Positions 8,528-18,526 of a stretch of 64,000 nt of DNA are shown here, piece by piece. Both the position numbers and the translations under genes were made by a program. The notes under the pieces are model-generated. The model worked only from the letters and a program-made list of their open reading frames with translations, ran no database searches and was not told the origin of the DNA. Each line of letters opens with the position of its first letter. Position 1 is the first letter of the stretch. This DNA is from Tsukamurella sp. M9C. GTDB lineage: Bacteria > Actinomycetota > Actinomycetes > Mycobacteriales > Mycobacteriaceae. The stretch is from the NCBI RefSeq assembly GCF_020169415.1, contig NZ_JAIULG010000009.1:1-64000 (forward strand), given 5' to 3'.

Positions 8528-9933
8528 GCTCCCGCCCCGAGCGCGACCACGGCGCCGCGTCCTTGGAGATCCTCCCCGTCCTCGGCGTGCCCGAGGTGAC
8601 GCCCGGTGACGACGTGGCGGCGCTGCTCGCCGACGCCGCACCGTGGCTCGCGGACGGCGACGTCGTGGTGATCACCTCGAAGGTCTTCTCCAAGGCCGAG
8701 GGCCGGGTGCTCGCCGCGCCGTCGGACCCCGAGGAGCGGGACGCGTTCCGGCGCCGTCTCATCGCGGAGGAGTCGGTGCGCGTCCTGGCGACCAAGGGCC
8801 GCACCTGGATCACCGAGAACAGGCTCGGCATCGTGCAGGCGGCGTCGGGCGTGGACGCCTCGAACGTGGCCTCCGACACCGTCGCCCTGCTACCCGAGGA
8901 CCCCGACGGCAGCGCGTCCGCCGTGCGCGCCGGCCTGCGCGAGCGTCTCGGCGTCGACGTGGCCGTACTGGTCACCGACACCATGGGCCGCGCCTGGCGC
9001 AACGGCCAGACGGACGCCGCGATCGGCGCCGCGGGCATGGAGGTGCTGCACGGCTACGCGGGCGCGGTCGACGCCTACGGCAACGACCTGGTGGTCACCG
9101 AGATCGCCGTCGCCGACGAGCTGGCCGCCGCGGCGGACCTGGTCAAGGGCAAGCTTGGCGGCGTCCCCGTCGCCGTGGTGCGCGGCTTCGCGGTCCGTGC
9201 GCCCGAGGCGGATTCGCCCCTCGCGACCGCCCGCGGCCTGGTGCGCCCCGGCGAGGACGACCTGTTCCACACGGGCGTCGAGCTCGCGCGCCGGCAGGCG
9301 CTGCTCGTGCGACGCTCCGTCCGCGCCTTCGCCGACGAGCCGGTGCCGGCCGACGACGTGCGCGACGCCGTGGCGGAGGCTCTGACGGCCCCTGCGCCGC
9401 ACCACACGCATCCCGTGCGGTTCGTGTGGGTGCGGGACGCGGAGCGGCGTACGGCGCTGCTGGACGCCATGAAGGCGCAGTGGGCGACGGACCTCGACGG
9501 TGACGGGCGCACGCCCGACTCCGTCGCGAAGCGGGTGCGACGCGGGCAGCTGCTCTACGACGCCCCGGAGCTGATCCTGCCGTTCATGGTCCCCGACGGC
9601 GCCCACGCCTACCCCGACGCCCGGCGCACCGCCGCGGAGGAGACGATGTTCACCGTTGCGGTCGGCGCCGCCGTGCAGTCGATGCTGGTGGCGCTGGCCG
9701 TGCGCGGGATCGGCAGCTGCTGGGTGGGATCGACGATCTTCGCCGCCGACACCGTGCGCGAGGTACTGGGACTGCCCGGCGATTACCGCCCCGCGGGCGC
9801 GATCGCCGTCGGCTACCCGGCGGATCCGTCCGTGCTGTCCTCGCCCCGGCCGCCGCTCCCGCCGGGCGAGATGCTCATCGAGGTCGGGCCCAGCGCGGGC
9901 ACCGCGGAGCCCGACTCGCGGGAAGGGCGGTAG
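8524..9933 (+). CDS. fbiB: Coenzyme F420:gamma-glutamyl ligase FbiB with nitroreductase domain
   Basis: 469 residues. It adds the poly-gamma-glutamate tail of F420 and, through the second domain, reduces dehydro-F420-0. Residues about 10-250 are the CofE ligase ([31 protein letters not shown]). Residues about 255-465 are an FMN nitroreductase-type fold ([17 protein letters not shown] near 260, IGSCWVGST near 400). The actinobacterial two-domain form is seen whole. The GTG overlaps the fbiA stop, implying coupled translation. Confidence 0.95.
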   Translation: MSSRPERDHGAASLEILPVLGVPEVTPGDDVAALLADAAPWLADGDVVVITSKVFSKAEGRVLAAPSDPEERDAFRRRLIAEESVRVLATKGRTWITENRLGIVQAASGVDASNVASDTVALLPEDPDGSASAVRAGLRERLGVDVAVLVTDTMGRAWRNGQTDAAIGAAGMEVLHGYAGAVDAYGNDLVVTEIAVADELAAAADLVKGKLGGVPVAVVRGFAVRAPEADSPLATARGLVRPGEDDLFHTGVELARRQALLVRRSVRAFADEPVPADDVRDAVAEALTAPAPHHTHPVRFVWVRDAERRTALLDAMKAQWATDLDGDGRTPDSVAKRVRRGQLLYDAPELILPFMVPDGAHAYPDARRTAAEETMFTVAVGAAVQSMLVALAVRGIGSCWVGSTIFAADTVREVLGLPGDYRPAGAIAVGYPADPSVLSSPRPPLPPGEMLIEVGPSAGTAEPDSREGR

Positions 9934-9937
9934 CCGA

Positions 9938-10495
9938 GTGACTTTCGCCTCCCTGCACGCCTCCGCGATCGACGTCCTCGCGCGGTTCGACGCCCGCACC
10001 GATGGCGACGACGCCCTGCGCCACACGGTGCTCGCGTTCCTGGATGCCCAGCCGAACGCCTGCGCCCGCGCGAACGTGCCCGGCCACATCACGGCGTCGG
10101 TGGTCATCCTCAACGAGGCCCGCACCCACGTGGTGCTCACGCACCACCCCCGGGTCGGCGAGTGGTTGCAGCTGGGCGGGCACTGCGAGGACACCGATTC
10201 GACGGTGGCGTCCGCCGCGCTCCGCGAGGGGCACGAGGAGTCCGGCCTCGCCGATCTCGTCCTCGACGCCGACCTGCTCACGCTGCACACCCACCCGATC
10301 CGGTGCTCGCTCGGCGTCCCGACCCGCCACCTGGACCTGCGCTTCCGCGCTTTCGCCGTGGGCGCCGGCACCCCGGAGCTCGCCATCAGCGACGAGTCGA
10401 ACGACCTGCGCTGGTGGCCCGTCGACGCCCTCCCCGAGTCGGCGGAGCACACGACCGTCGCCCACCAGGTGCGCGCCGCCCTCGCCCGGGACTGA
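9938..10495 (+). CDS. Nudix hydrolase
   Basis: 185 residues. The Nudix box is clear: WLQLGGHCEDTD followed by REGHEESGL, which carries the catalytic REXXEE metal site. Nudix enzymes cleave nucleoside diphosphates linked to another group; the substrate here cannot be told. GTG starts 4 bases after the fbiB stop, so it is probably co-transcribed with fbiA-fbiB. A Nudix gene in this position may be a housecleaning enzyme and need not be part of F420 synthesis. Confidence 0.85.
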   Translation: MTFASLHASAIDVLARFDARTDGDDALRHTVLAFLDAQPNACARANVPGHITASVVILNEARTHVVLTHHPRVGEWLQLGGHCEDTDSTVASAALREGHEESGLADLVLDADLLTLHTHPIRCSLGVPTRHLDLRFRAFAVGAGTPELAISDESNDLRWWPVDALPESAEHTTVAHQVRAALARD

Positions 10496-10694
10496 CCGCA
10501 GGGCTCGTTGGGGGCGCGCGAGCGGGGCCGCTCGATCGACGCAAGGACGCCCGCGCCACCGAAACCCATCATCTGCGACTTTTCTGAGAGGTATTGCGCC
10601 CACATCTATCAATCCGTACGCTCCGAACAGTCCGTCCGGCGCACCGTCGGACCCCGCGGGCCCGGCCCGCCCGACCACGACGAGGTGGCACGAG

Positions 10695-11501
10695 ATGCTG
10701 GCGTACGAACGATTCGGCTCGGGTGAGCCGCTGGTCCTGGTCCACGGGATCGCGCACCGGCGGCAGGCCTGGTACCCGGTCGCCGAGCGGCTCGCGGAGC
10801 ACCGCGAGGTCGTCCTCTTCGATCTCCCCGGCCACGGCGAGTCCCCCGCGCTCGACCTCGCCGGCCGCTCCGTCCAGGAGGCGCTGCAGCAGCACTTGGA
10901 GGACCTGTTCGACGAGCTCGGCCTCGTCCGCCCGCACATCGCCGGCAACTCGCTGGGCGGGCGCATCGCGCTCGAGGCGGCGGCCAGCGGCATCGTCAGC
11001 AGCGCGACCGGCCTCTCCCCCGCCGGCTTCTGGCGCGACGACAAGGATTTCCAGCTGATCCGCGCGCACTTCGCCGCGCTGATCACCGCGGGTCGGGTGG
11101 CGGCGCCCCTCGCACCGCTTCTCACCCGCAGCGGTATCGGCCGGCGCCTGATGCTCGCCTCGCTGATGACGCACGGCGAGCGCCTGACCGCCGACCGCGT
11201 GCTCGGTGACCTCCGCAACATGGTCGGCGCCCGGCACACGCTCCGCGACATCATCGGCGGTGCCTTCCCGTTCGAGGCCGACATCGCCGCCGACGTCCCC
11301 GTCACCATCGCGTGGGGCACGCAGGACCGCGTGCTCCTGCCCTACCAGGGCCGGCGGGCCCGCCGTCTGCTCCCTGAGGCCGAGCACATCTGGCTCCCGG
11401 GCAGCGGGCACGTCCCCATGTCCGACGATGCCGACGCCGTCGTCGAGATCATCCTGCGCGGCTCCTCGGGCGGCCTGCTGGCCCGCGCCGACGCCGCCTG
11501 A
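10695..11501 (+). CDS. Alpha/beta-hydrolase
   Basis: 268 residues with the alpha/beta-hydrolase order: oxyanion strand LVLVHGIAHRRQAW (about 14-27), GHGES turn, nucleophile elbow GNSLGG (Ser near residue 86), a helical cap, and the late acid and base (GTQDR, GSGHVP). The ATG at 10695 is preceded by GAGGTGG. The 199 bases before it hold no gene. The substrate is unknown; lipase, epoxide hydrolase and haloperoxidase-like activities share this pattern. Confidence 0.8.
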   Translation: MLAYERFGSGEPLVLVHGIAHRRQAWYPVAERLAEHREVVLFDLPGHGESPALDLAGRSVQEALQQHLEDLFDELGLVRPHIAGNSLGGRIALEAAASGIVSSATGLSPAGFWRDDKDFQLIRAHFAALITAGRVAAPLAPLLTRSGIGRRLMLASLMTHGERLTADRVLGDLRNMVGARHTLRDIIGGAFPFEADIAADVPVTIAWGTQDRVLLPYQGRRARRLLPEAEHIWLPGSGHVPMSDDADAVVEIILRGSSGGLLARADAA

Positions 11502-11504
11502 CGC

Positions 11505-11529
11505 CGCCCCGCGAACGCTCTCCGGGGCG
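11505..11529. terminator. Possible terminator hairpin
   Basis: CGCCCCG (11505-11511) pairs with CGGGGCG (11523-11529) across an 11-base loop between two convergent genes. There is no T-run, and the stem is short. Confidence 0.35.
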
Positions 11530-11554
11530 AACAGTCACACCGCGTCGCGCCGCG

Positions 11555-12403
11555 TCACGGCGCATCCGCGGGATGGTCCGCCGACCGCGCGATCTGACTC
11601 CACTCCGCGACGTCGGCGAGCGCCGTCGTGTACGCCCGGCTCAGGCGCTCGACCGCCTCCGCACCGAGCGGCAGCCGCAGCGGCACGCGACCGGACCGGA
11701 CGACGTCGCCGATGATGCACGCCGCCCGCACCGGATCACCCTCCTGACGGCCGTCGCCCGACGTCAGGCGCTCCTGTGCCACCCCGACGGTCGCCCCGTA
11801 CGCGGCGGACGGTGCCGCGACGGCCAGCGAGTGCGTCGTGTTGAAGCCGGTGCGGAACCGTGAGGGCTCCACGAGGAGCACGCGGATGCCGAACTCCGCC
11901 ACCTCGGCGGCCAGCGCCTCGGACCATCCTTCGAGAGCGAACTTGCTCGCCGAGTACGCGCCGACGCCGGCGAACGACAACCTGCCGCCCTGGCTGCTCA
12001 TCTGCACGATCGTTCCCGTCCGACGGTGCCGCATCCCCGGCAGCGCCGCGCGGGTCAGCGCCGCAGCGGCGAAGAAGTTCAGCTCCAGCTGCTCCCGCAA
12101 CTGCGCCATCCCCAGGTCCTCCGCCGAGCCACTGATCGCGCGCCCGGCGTTGTTGACCAGGACGTCGATCGGCGACCGTGCGATCCGGTCGGCGACCCGA
12201 TCCACCGCCCGCTCGTCGCGCAGGTCCGCCTCGATCACGTCCAGCCGCCCCGGATGGGCGGCGACGAGGTCGTGCACGGACGCCCCGTCGCGGACCACCG
12301 CCGTCACGGCGTCGCCGCGCCGCAGCGCGTCCTCCACCAGGCACCGGCCGAAGCCCTGCGAAGCGCCGGTGATCAGCCAGTTCGATTCTCTGTTCGTCGT
12401 CAT
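11555..12403 (-). CDS. Short-chain dehydrogenase/reductase
   Basis: 282 residues of the classical SDR fold. The cofactor loop TGASQGFG is near residues 13-20, NNAG near 86-89, and the catalytic Ser-Tyr-Lys appears as MSSQGG then YSASK (about 156-160). RDGAS after strand 2 suggests NADP(H) preference, which is only inference. It stands alone between the convergent hydrolase and glgC, with no pathway partners, so the substrate is unknown. Confidence 0.85.
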   Translation of the reverse strand: MTTNRESNWLITGASQGFGRCLVEDALRRGDAVTAVVRDGASVHDLVAAHPGRLDVIEADLRDERAVDRVADRIARSPIDVLVNNAGRAISGSAEDLGMAQLREQLELNFFAAAALTRAALPGMRHRRTGTIVQMSSQGGRLSFAGVGAYSASKFALEGWSEALAAEVAEFGIRVLLVEPSRFRTGFNTTHSLAVAAPSAAYGATVGVAQERLTSGDGRQEGDPVRAACIIGDVVRSGRVPLRLPLGAEAVERLSRAYTTALADVAEWSQIARSADHPADAP

Positions 12404-12460
12404 GACTGCGAAGCTAGGCCTTCGAGCGCGCTCGAACGCAAGCCCCGGACAGGACCGGAC

Positions 12461-13678
12461 TCAGCCGATCCGGATGCCCTTACCGACGGTGACCACACCA
12501 CCGGCGGAGACGTTGAACCGTTCGCGCTCGCGCTCGAGGTTCACGCCGAGGATCTCACCGCGCCCGACGACGACGTTCTTATCGAGGATCGCCTTCCGGA
12601 CCACGGCGCCCGCCTCGATCTTCACGCCGGGCATGAGCACGGATCCCTCGACGGTCGCGCCGTCGCCGATGGTGACGTTGGCGCCGATGACGGAGTTGCG
12701 CACCGTCGCTCCCGAGATGATGCTCCCGGCGCCCACCATGGACTCCTGCGCGAGCCCACCGCGGGCGAACTTCGCCGGGGGCAGGTTGTCGTTCTCACAC
12801 CGGATGGGCCACTGCCGGTTGTAGAGGTTGAAGATCGGGTACACCGAGACGAGGTCCATGTGGGCCTCGTAGAAGGCGTCGATGGTGCCGACGTCGCGCC
12901 AATAGCCGGCGTCGCGCTCGGTGGCGCCGGGTACCTGGTTGTCGCTGAAGTCGTAGACGGCCGCCTCCCCGCGGGCCACGAACGCGGGGATGATGTCGCC
13001 GCCCATGTCGTGGTCGGAGTCGGGGTTCTCGGCGTCGGCGATGATCGCCTCGACGAGGGCCTGCCGGCTGAAGACGTAGTTGCCCATCGACGCGAAGGTG
13101 ACCTCGGGGTCGTCGGGCGTGCCGGGCGGGTCGGCCGGCTTCTCCAGGAACTGGGTGATGCGACCGGAGTCGTCGGACTCGATGCAGCCGAAGGCCTTCG
13201 CCTCGGCGCGCGGCACGCGGATGCCCGCGACGGTGACCCCCGCACCGGACTCGATGTGCGCCTGCACCATCTGCGACGGGTCCATCCGGTACACGTGGTC
13301 CGCGCCGAAGACCACGATGTAGTCGGGGTCGTCGTCGGTGATGAGGTTCATCGACTGGAAGATCGCGTCGGCGCTGCCCGTGAACCAGCGCTTGCCCACG
13401 CGCTGCTGCGCCGGCACCGGGGTGATGTACTCGCCGCGGAAGCCGAACATGCGCCAGGTCTGGCTGATGTGCCGGTCCAGCGAGTGCGACTTGTACTGGG
13501 TCAGCACGCACAACCTCTGGTACCCGGCGTTCACCAGATTCGACAGCACGAAGTCGATGAGGCGGTACGAACCGCCGAAGGGCACGGCGGGCTTCGCGCG
13601 GTCCGCGGTCAGCGGATACAGGCGCTTGCCCTCGCCACCGGCGAGGACGATTCCCAGGACTCGAGGCTGGTTGCTCAC
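12461..13678 (-). CDS. glgC: Glucose-1-phosphate adenylyltransferase GlgC
   Basis: 405 residues, normal length. It makes ADP-glucose from glucose 1-phosphate and ATP for glycogen and for maltose-1-phosphate/alpha-glucan synthesis. Signature segments are [42 protein letters not shown], and a C-terminal left-handed beta-helix with hexapeptides ([19 protein letters not shown]). GTG start. An alternative GTG three codons earlier is possible, and no strong ribosome site is seen. It diverges from glgM as Rv1213 does from Rv1212c. Confidence 0.95.
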   Translation of the reverse strand: MSNQPRVLGIVLAGGEGKRLYPLTADRAKPAVPFGGSYRLIDFVLSNLVNAGYQRLCVLTQYKSHSLDRHISQTWRMFGFRGEYITPVPAQQRVGKRWFTGSADAIFQSMNLITDDDPDYIVVFGADHVYRMDPSQMVQAHIESGAGVTVAGIRVPRAEAKAFGCIESDDSGRITQFLEKPADPPGTPDDPEVTFASMGNYVFSRQALVEAIIADAENPDSDHDMGGDIIPAFVARGEAAVYDFSDNQVPGATERDAGYWRDVGTIDAFYEAHMDLVSVYPIFNLYNRQWPIRCENDNLPPAKFARGGLAQESMVGAGSIISGATVRNSVIGANVTIGDGATVEGSVLMPGVKIEAGAVVRKAILDKNVVVGRGEILGVNLERERERFNVSAGGVVTVGKGIRIG

Positions 13679-13846
13679 GGGGTCCACGCTAACCCCAATC
13701 CGGGCACCCGTGCAGCGTTCTGCGACAGTGCATCCTGTTCCACGGCGATGCACAGGCGTCCGGGCGGAGAACCACAGGTGAACCGCACCGTTCGGGCTCC
13801 GTCGAACCGCCTGCGTGCGGCCCCGGCACGCTCTAGCGTGGTGCCC

Positions 13847-15028
13847 ATGCGTGTAGCGATGATGACGAGGGAGTACCCGCCGGAGGTCTACGGCGGCGCG
13901 GGCGTGCACGTGACCGAACTCGTCGCGCGACTGCGCAGCCTCTGCGAGGTCGACGTGCACTGCATGGGCGCCCCGCGCCCGGACATGGACGGGGTCACCG
14001 TCTCCGGTCCGGACCCGGAGCTCGCCGGCGCGAACACCGCCCTCGAGATGTTCTCCACCGACCTGCGGATGGCGAACCTCGCCGCGGAGGCCGAGGTCGT
14101 GCACAGCCACACCTGGTACACCGGCTTCGCCGGGCACGTCGCCGCGCAGCTCTACGGCGTCCCGCACATCCTCACCGCGCACTCGCTCGAGCCGCACCGC
14201 CCGTGGAAGGCCGAGCAGCTGGGCGGCGGCTACCGCCTCTCCAGCTGGGCCGAGCGCAACGCCGTCGAGTACGCGGACGCGGTGATCGCCGTGAGCCGCG
14301 GCATGGCGCGCGACGTGCTCGACGCCTACCCGAACCTCGACCCCGCCCGGGTCCACGTGGTGCTCAACGGCATCGACTCGGAGGTGTGGCACCCCGCCCC
14401 CACCTTCGGCGAGGACTCCCCGCTGGTCGAGCGCGGCGTCGACCCGGACCGTCCCATCGCCGCCTTCGTCGGCCGCATCACGCGGCAGAAGGGCGTGAAA
14501 CACCTGGTGGCCGCGGCACACCGGTTCGATCCGGACGTCCAGCTCGTGCTGTGCGCCGGCGCCCCGGACACCCCCGAGATCGCCGCGGAGACCGCCGACG
14601 CGGTGGCCGCGCTGGCCGAGTCGCGGGACGGCGTGCACTGGGTGCAGGACATGCTGCCCACCCCGAAGGTGCGCGAGATCCTCAGCGCCGCGACGGTGTT
14701 CGTCTGCCCGTCCGTGTACGAGCCGCTGGGCATCGTCAACCTCGAGGCCATGGCCTGCGGCACCGCCGTCGTCGCATCGGACGTGGGCGGCATCCCCGAG
14801 GTGGTCGTCGACGGCGAGACCGGCACCCTCGTGCACTACGACGAGGCGCACACCGACGTCTTCGAGGCCGGCCTCGCCGACGCCGTGAACGCGCTGTGCG
14901 CGGATCCCGCGCGGGCCGCCGCGTACGGCGCGGCCGGGCGCGCGCGGGCGGTCGCCGATTTCAGCTGGGAGTCCATCGCCGCGCAGACCCTGGACGTCTA
15001 CCGGCAGGCGATCGCCGCCCGCGGATAG
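13847..15028 (+). CDS. glgM: GlgM/GlgA-type glycosyltransferase (ADP-glucose-dependent)
   Basis: 393 residues, GT-B fold of family GT4. In mycobacteria this orthologue (Rv1212c) makes maltose 1-phosphate from ADP-glucose and glucose 1-phosphate for alpha-glucan assembly. Seen here are the N-terminal glycine loop [22 protein letters not shown] around residue 205, and the nucleotide-sugar motif [17 protein letters not shown]. Its substrate is made by the divergent neighbour glgC, and the two share a 168-base control region. It was once called glycogen synthase glgA. Confidence 0.9.
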   Translation: MRVAMMTREYPPEVYGGAGVHVTELVARLRSLCEVDVHCMGAPRPDMDGVTVSGPDPELAGANTALEMFSTDLRMANLAAEAEVVHSHTWYTGFAGHVAAQLYGVPHILTAHSLEPHRPWKAEQLGGGYRLSSWAERNAVEYADAVIAVSRGMARDVLDAYPNLDPARVHVVLNGIDSEVWHPAPTFGEDSPLVERGVDPDRPIAAFVGRITRQKGVKHLVAAAHRFDPDVQLVLCAGAPDTPEIAAETADAVAALAESRDGVHWVQDMLPTPKVREILSAATVFVCPSVYEPLGIVNLEAMACGTAVVASDVGGIPEVVVDGETGTLVHYDEAHTDVFEAGLADAVNALCADPARAAAYGAAGRARAVADFSWESIAAQTLDVYRQAIAARG

Positions 15029-15043
15029 CGCGAGGACCCGCCG

Positions 15044-15907
15044 CTACCGCACCTCGTAGACGCTGACGGTGCCGGACGCCGTCACGGCCGCGGTGCCGCC
15101 GGCGGTGAGTTCCGCGATCGCGGCGGCGCGGGCCTCGGGCGCGCCGTGGTGCGCGCTGGGCCCCATCGCGACGAGGTCGGCCGCGGCCTCGGCGGTGAGA
15201 TCCATGACCCACTCGTGCTTCTCGCGGGAGACGAGCGAGAAGTCGTGCAGCGCACCGTCGAGCCGCGCCACCTTGCCCTCCTCGACCGAGATCATGCCGA
15301 GCGGCTCGACGATCTCGCGCAGGTGCCGCGGCCCCGGCGTGAGCACCACGAGGCGGCCGCCGGGCGCGAGGACGCGCGCGAACTCGGCGGCGTTGCGGGG
15401 TGCGAAGACCGACAGCACTGCGGCGACCGCACCGTCGGCGAGGGGCAGTCGCGCCCACCCGTTCGCGACCACGGCACCGATCGCCGGCCCCCGCCGGGCG
15501 GTGCGCCGAGCCGCGGGCTTCGACAGGTCCAGCCCGATGCCGGTGCCGCGGAGCCCGTTCGCGTCGCGCGCGGCACAGGCCCGCGCGAGGTACTCGCCCT
15601 CGCCCGCGCCGCAGTCGAGGACGGATCCGGCGGGCGCGCCGGTGGCGGCGGCCGCGACCGCGGCGTGGAAGGTCTCGTAGTGGCCGGTCGCGAAGAAGCG
15701 CTCGCGGGCGGCGATCATCGCGGCGTCGTCGGCGATGAGGCCGCTCGCATCGCCGGCGAGAAGGGAGACGTAGCCCTGCCGCGCCACGTCGAAGGCGTGC
15801 CCCGCGGGGCACAGCAGCGTGCCGCCGTCGACGTCGAATCCGCCGCCGCAGTGCGGGCAGGCCAGCGCGGGCAGCGCAGCGACCAGGCCGGGCGGGACTT
15901 GCACCAT
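15044..15907 (-). CDS. 23S rRNA guanine-N1 methyltransferase, RlmA family
   Basis: 287 residues. A zinc ribbon (Cys17-x2-Cys20, Cys33-x3-His37) precedes a class I methyltransferase domain with the SAM loop LDCGAGEGEY. This order is typical of RlmA/TlrB enzymes, which methylate G745 or G748 in hairpin 35 of 23S rRNA. ATG at 15907 starts directly before PPGLVAALP; an upstream GTG at 15946 is less likely. Whether it gives tylosin or mycinamicin resistance (TlrB type) or housekeeping modification (RlmA type) cannot be told. Confidence 0.8.
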   Translation of the reverse strand: MVQVPPGLVAALPALACPHCGGGFDVDGGTLLCPAGHAFDVARQGYVSLLAGDASGLIADDAAMIAARERFFATGHYETFHAAVAAAATGAPAGSVLDCGAGEGEYLARACAARDANGLRGTGIGLDLSKPAARRTARRGPAIGAVVANGWARLPLADGAVAAVLSVFAPRNAAEFARVLAPGGRLVVLTPGPRHLREIVEPLGMISVEEGKVARLDGALHDFSLVSREKHEWVMDLTAEAAADLVAMGPSAHHGAPEARAAAIAELTAGGTAAVTASGTVSVYEVR

Positions 15908-15979
15908 GGGACACCCCCGGAACGAGGAGATCCCGCACGGTGGCACCGCGCGGGATCTCAGGGAAAGCAGTTCAACCGG

Positions 15980-16147
15980 CTACGACGTGACGCCGCGCAG
16001 CTCCTCGCCGAGCGCGGCGGCCTCGTCCGGCGTGAGCTCCACCACGAGTCGTCCACCACCCTCCAGGGGTACGCGCATCACGATCCCGCGCCCCTCCTTG
16101 GTCGCTTCCAAGGGGCCGTCCCCCGTACGTGGCTTCATAGCCGCCAT
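15980..16147 (-). CDS. DUF3117 small conserved protein (Rv1211 family)
   Basis: 55 residues. The sequence matches the very conserved actinobacterial DUF3117 pattern: MKPRTGDGPLEATKEGR, then IVMRVPLEGGGRLVVELTP and a closing helix with DEAAALGEEL. GGGAG lies 7 bases before the ATG. It is too short for many gene callers. It sits beside glgM as Rv1211 sits beside Rv1212c. The function is unknown; the strand-rich middle and amphipathic end suggest a small folded domain. Confidence 0.9.
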   Translation of the reverse strand: MAAMKPRTGDGPLEATKEGRGIVMRVPLEGGGRLVVELTPDEAAALGEELRGVTS

Positions 16148-16258
16148 CCGTTGCTCCCTTCAAATCCTTCACCCGCCCGAGCGCAGCCCGCAGCGGGTCC
16201 GCTGTACATTCTAGCCTGTGCGCTGCACCGATCGGCGCGGACCGCTGGCAATGCGGGC

Positions 16259-16579
16259 CTAGTCGTCCTCGCCGGAGGCCCCGGTCGCGGTGGAGGCGGG
16301 CGCCTGTTCGGCGGCCAGGCGCGCGCGCAGGACGTCGATCTCCCGCGCCAGTCGTTCGAGCGCCCAGTCCACCTCGGCGGGCTTGTACCCGCGTACCACC
16401 TGCTGGAACCGGAGCGCGCGGACGTCCACGCCCGCGACGTCCTCCGCGGGCAGCACGGTCGGCGTGGCACCCGTCTCCAGCGGCGGAGTGTCGTCGCCCC
16501 GCCCGAAGACCAGCGCCGCCACGCCGTACAGCACGGCCGCGACGGCCAGCAGTCCCAGGGCGTACAACACGATCACCAT
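16259..16579 (-). CDS. Membrane-anchored DivIVA-domain protein (Rv1209-like)
   Basis: 106 residues. One N-terminal membrane helix (about 1-25, VLYALGLLAVAAVLYGVAAL) is followed by a short linker. A DivIVA-type motif comes next (RFQQVVRGYKPAEVDWALERLAREIDVL, about 60-88), which should form the start of a coiled coil, and the tail is acidic. It is probably a small polar or septal membrane protein. An alternative start 13 codons upstream exists; the chosen ATG puts the helix at the very N-terminus. Its position near DUF3117 and gpgS follows the M. tuberculosis order. Confidence 0.75.
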   Translation of the reverse strand: MVIVLYALGLLAVAAVLYGVAALVFGRGDDTPPLETGATPTVLPAEDVAGVDVRALRFQQVVRGYKPAEVDWALERLAREIDVLRARLAAEQAPASTATGASGEDD

Positions 16580-16586
16580 GAGGCCA

Positions 16587-17765
16587 TCATGCCCGAACCT
16601 CCTTAAGGAAGAGGACACCGTCGGTCTCCGCCAGGCGGTCGGCGTCCAGCGGGAAGTACGCCCCGAGCGCGTCCCGATCGGCCCGCACGGGCGCGCCGCG
16701 CAGCCGCGCGCCGAGCTCCGGCCCCGCGTACAGGTGGGCCGGGTCGGCCTGCTCCCGCGACAGCTCGCCCTCGACGGTGCCCGGCGCGGGCGCCGCGAGC
16801 CCGTGCGCGGGCGCGGCGCCGATGGCCATCGCCACGTGCCGGTAGCCGTCGCCGAGGCGCGCCGCGGCCTGCGCGCCGCCGCTGAACCAGCGCACGACGT
16901 GCGGCCCCATCCGCATCTCGCTCACCCCGCGCTGCAGGTGCAGGTTGTGCGCGAAGGCGAGGGTACCGCCGCGGGGAGCCTCGCGGTCGACGATCGCCAG
17001 CAGGTTCCGCCCCATCATCACGTCCCGCTGGGCGCTGAGCCGGCCGAGCCGGTCGGGGGTCTCGGACGCCATGATCGCGTGGTACCGCAGCAGGCCGACG
17101 GCGGTCGCGGCGTCGGCGCGCAGCCACCACCAATCGTCCTCCCGCTCGGCCAGTTCCGGCGCGTGCGCGTCGAGGACCGCGAACAGGTCGTCGGCCAGCA
17201 GGCGCAAGCGATCGGCGTCGACGGTGCGCCCGACGCCCCGGTCCGCCTCGTACATCGCGCGCTCCTCGGTCCACCGCGCCTCGTCGCCGAGCAGCGCCTC
17301 GAGCTCCCGCTCGGCGACGACGCCCGGGACGACCTCGGCCAGCGCCTCCCTCAGCCGCCGGAAGTACGCGCGCGGGCTCGGGGCCGCTGCCATCTCCATC
17401 GGCCCGTCGAAGCCGTAGAACCGCACCGGCGTCTCCAGCGTCCGGTTGAGCGCGCGGAGGGTGCGCAACAGTTCACCCGTCGCCTCCAGTGCGTGGACGT
17501 ACGGGTGGCTGAAGCCCTCGTCGAGGACCCGCTGCGGGTCGATCTCCGCGCCCGCGAGGTAGTCGTTCACCAGCGGCGCGCGGTGCAGGTCGGACTCGAC
17601 GGCGATCGAGCGGTAGCCGCCGCGGAGCACCAGGTCCTCGATCACGGCGTTACGGGCGCGGAGGGTCTCCTCCGATCCGTGCATGGGCTCGCCGAGGGCC
17701 AACAGGCGGGTCGGGGTGGGCTGGGCGTCGAGGAAGGAAACGAGGTCTACCTGGTCCGGAATCAT
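16587..17765 (-). CDS. Erythromycin-esterase family protein
   Basis: 392 residues. Family marks are LALGEPMHGSEETL (about 24-37, the GE.HG.E motif), IAVESDLHRAPLVNDYL, and FYGFDGPMEM. A late FAHNLHLQRG contributes the His of the active site. Members hydrolyse the lactone of macrolides, but many have other unknown ester or succinoglycan-type substrates, so resistance is not proven. ATG at 17765 lies 4 bases from a perfect palindrome. The divergent tandem-MerR regulator probably controls it. Confidence 0.8.
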   Translation of the reverse strand: MIPDQVDLVSFLDAQPTPTRLLALGEPMHGSEETLRARNAVIEDLVLRGGYRSIAVESDLHRAPLVNDYLAGAEIDPQRVLDEGFSHPYVHALEATGELLRTLRALNRTLETPVRFYGFDGPMEMAAAPSPRAYFRRLREALAEVVPGVVAERELEALLGDEARWTEERAMYEADRGVGRTVDADRLRLLADDLFAVLDAHAPELAEREDDWWWLRADAATAVGLLRYHAIMASETPDRLGRLSAQRDVMMGRNLLAIVDREAPRGGTLAFAHNLHLQRGVSEMRMGPHVVRWFSGGAQAAARLGDGYRHVAMAIGAAPAHGLAAPAPGTVEGELSREQADPAHLYAGPELGARLRGAPVRADRDALGAYFPLDADRLAETDGVLFLKEVRA

Positions 17766-17769
17766 TCCC

Positions 17770-17785
17770 TCAACGATATCGTTGA
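17770..17785. promoter_or_regulatory. Perfect 16-bp palindrome between esterase and MerR gene
   Basis: TCAACGATATCGTTGA is self-complementary over all 16 bases. A further half-site CGTTGA follows at 17792-17797 with similar flanking bases. The site lies 4 bases from the esterase start and 60 bases from the regulator start. It is very likely the operator of the divergent MerR protein. Confidence 0.65.
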
Positions 17786-17844
17786 AGCGTCCGTTGAAAC
17801 TTGATCGCAGGAATCCGTGGAGCATGCCCGATAACCTTCAATCC

Positions 17845-18522
17845 ATGCTCCGCCCCGTCGACCTCGCGCGCCCGCACGGGCTCTCCACCCAGGCGGTGCG
17901 GAACTACGAGGAGCAGGGCGTCCTCCCGCCGGCCGGGCGCACCCCGTCGGGCTACCGCGCCTACACCGAGCGGCACCGCCGCGCGCTCGACGCCTTCCTC
18001 GCACTGATCCCCGGGTGCGGGCACGCACGGGCGGGCTCGATCCTGCGCGCCGTGCACCGCGACGACCCCGACGCCGCGTTCGCGCTGCTCGACCAGGCGC
18101 ACGAGGAGCTGGCCGGCGACCGCGACACCTTCCGCCGGGTGCGCGCGGCGCTCGCGGACCTGGGCGACCCCGGCGACGGCGGCGGCCCCGCCCTGTTCGT
18201 CGGCGAGGTCGCCCACCGCCTGGGCGTCGTCCCGGCCACGCTGCGCTCGTGGGAGCGGGCCGGCATCGTCCGGCCGGAGCGGGACCGCGCCACCGGATAC
18301 CGCGTGTACTCCCCCGCCGACGTCCGCGATGCCCGGATGGCCGAGCAGCTGCGGCGCGGCGGCTACGGCCTCGCTCGGATCGCGGAGCTCGCGGACCGCC
18401 TGCGCGACGCGGGCGGCGTGGAGCCGCTGCGCGCGACGCTGGACGGCTGGCACGCGAACCTGGTCCGACGGGGCCGCGCCCTCGTCTCCGGCGCCGCGGC
18501 GCTCGATGCCCTGCTGGGCTGA
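17845..18522 (+). CDS. Tandem-MerR-domain transcriptional regulator (TioE-like)
   Basis: 225 residues with two MerR DNA-binding units in one chain. The first (about 1-45) has DLARPHGLSTQAVRNYEEQGVLPP and then SGYRAYTERH. The second (about 117-185) has VGEVAHRLGVVPATLRSWERAGIVRP, TGYRVYSPADVRDA, and a helix with GYGLARI. A helical linker joins them and no effector domain is seen. Normal MerR proteins dimerise through a coiled coil, so this could bind a palindrome as a monomer. ATG 17845 fits the family start and follows a TAACCT box by 7 bases (possibly leaderless); ATG 17824 is an alternative. Confidence 0.8.
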   Translation: MLRPVDLARPHGLSTQAVRNYEEQGVLPPAGRTPSGYRAYTERHRRALDAFLALIPGCGHARAGSILRAVHRDDPDAAFALLDQAHEELAGDRDTFRRVRAALADLGDPGDGGGPALFVGEVAHRLGVVPATLRSWERAGIVRPERDRATGYRVYSPADVRDARMAEQLRRGGYGLARIAELADRLRDAGGVEPLRATLDGWHANLVRRGRALVSGAAALDALLG

Positions 18523-18526
18523 GCGT

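Noticed and set aside
12461-14851. Long open frame extending glgC upstream across glgM on the opposite strand
   Set aside because: The GlgC homology begins at the GTG at 13678; the rest is antisense to glgM with no family pattern.
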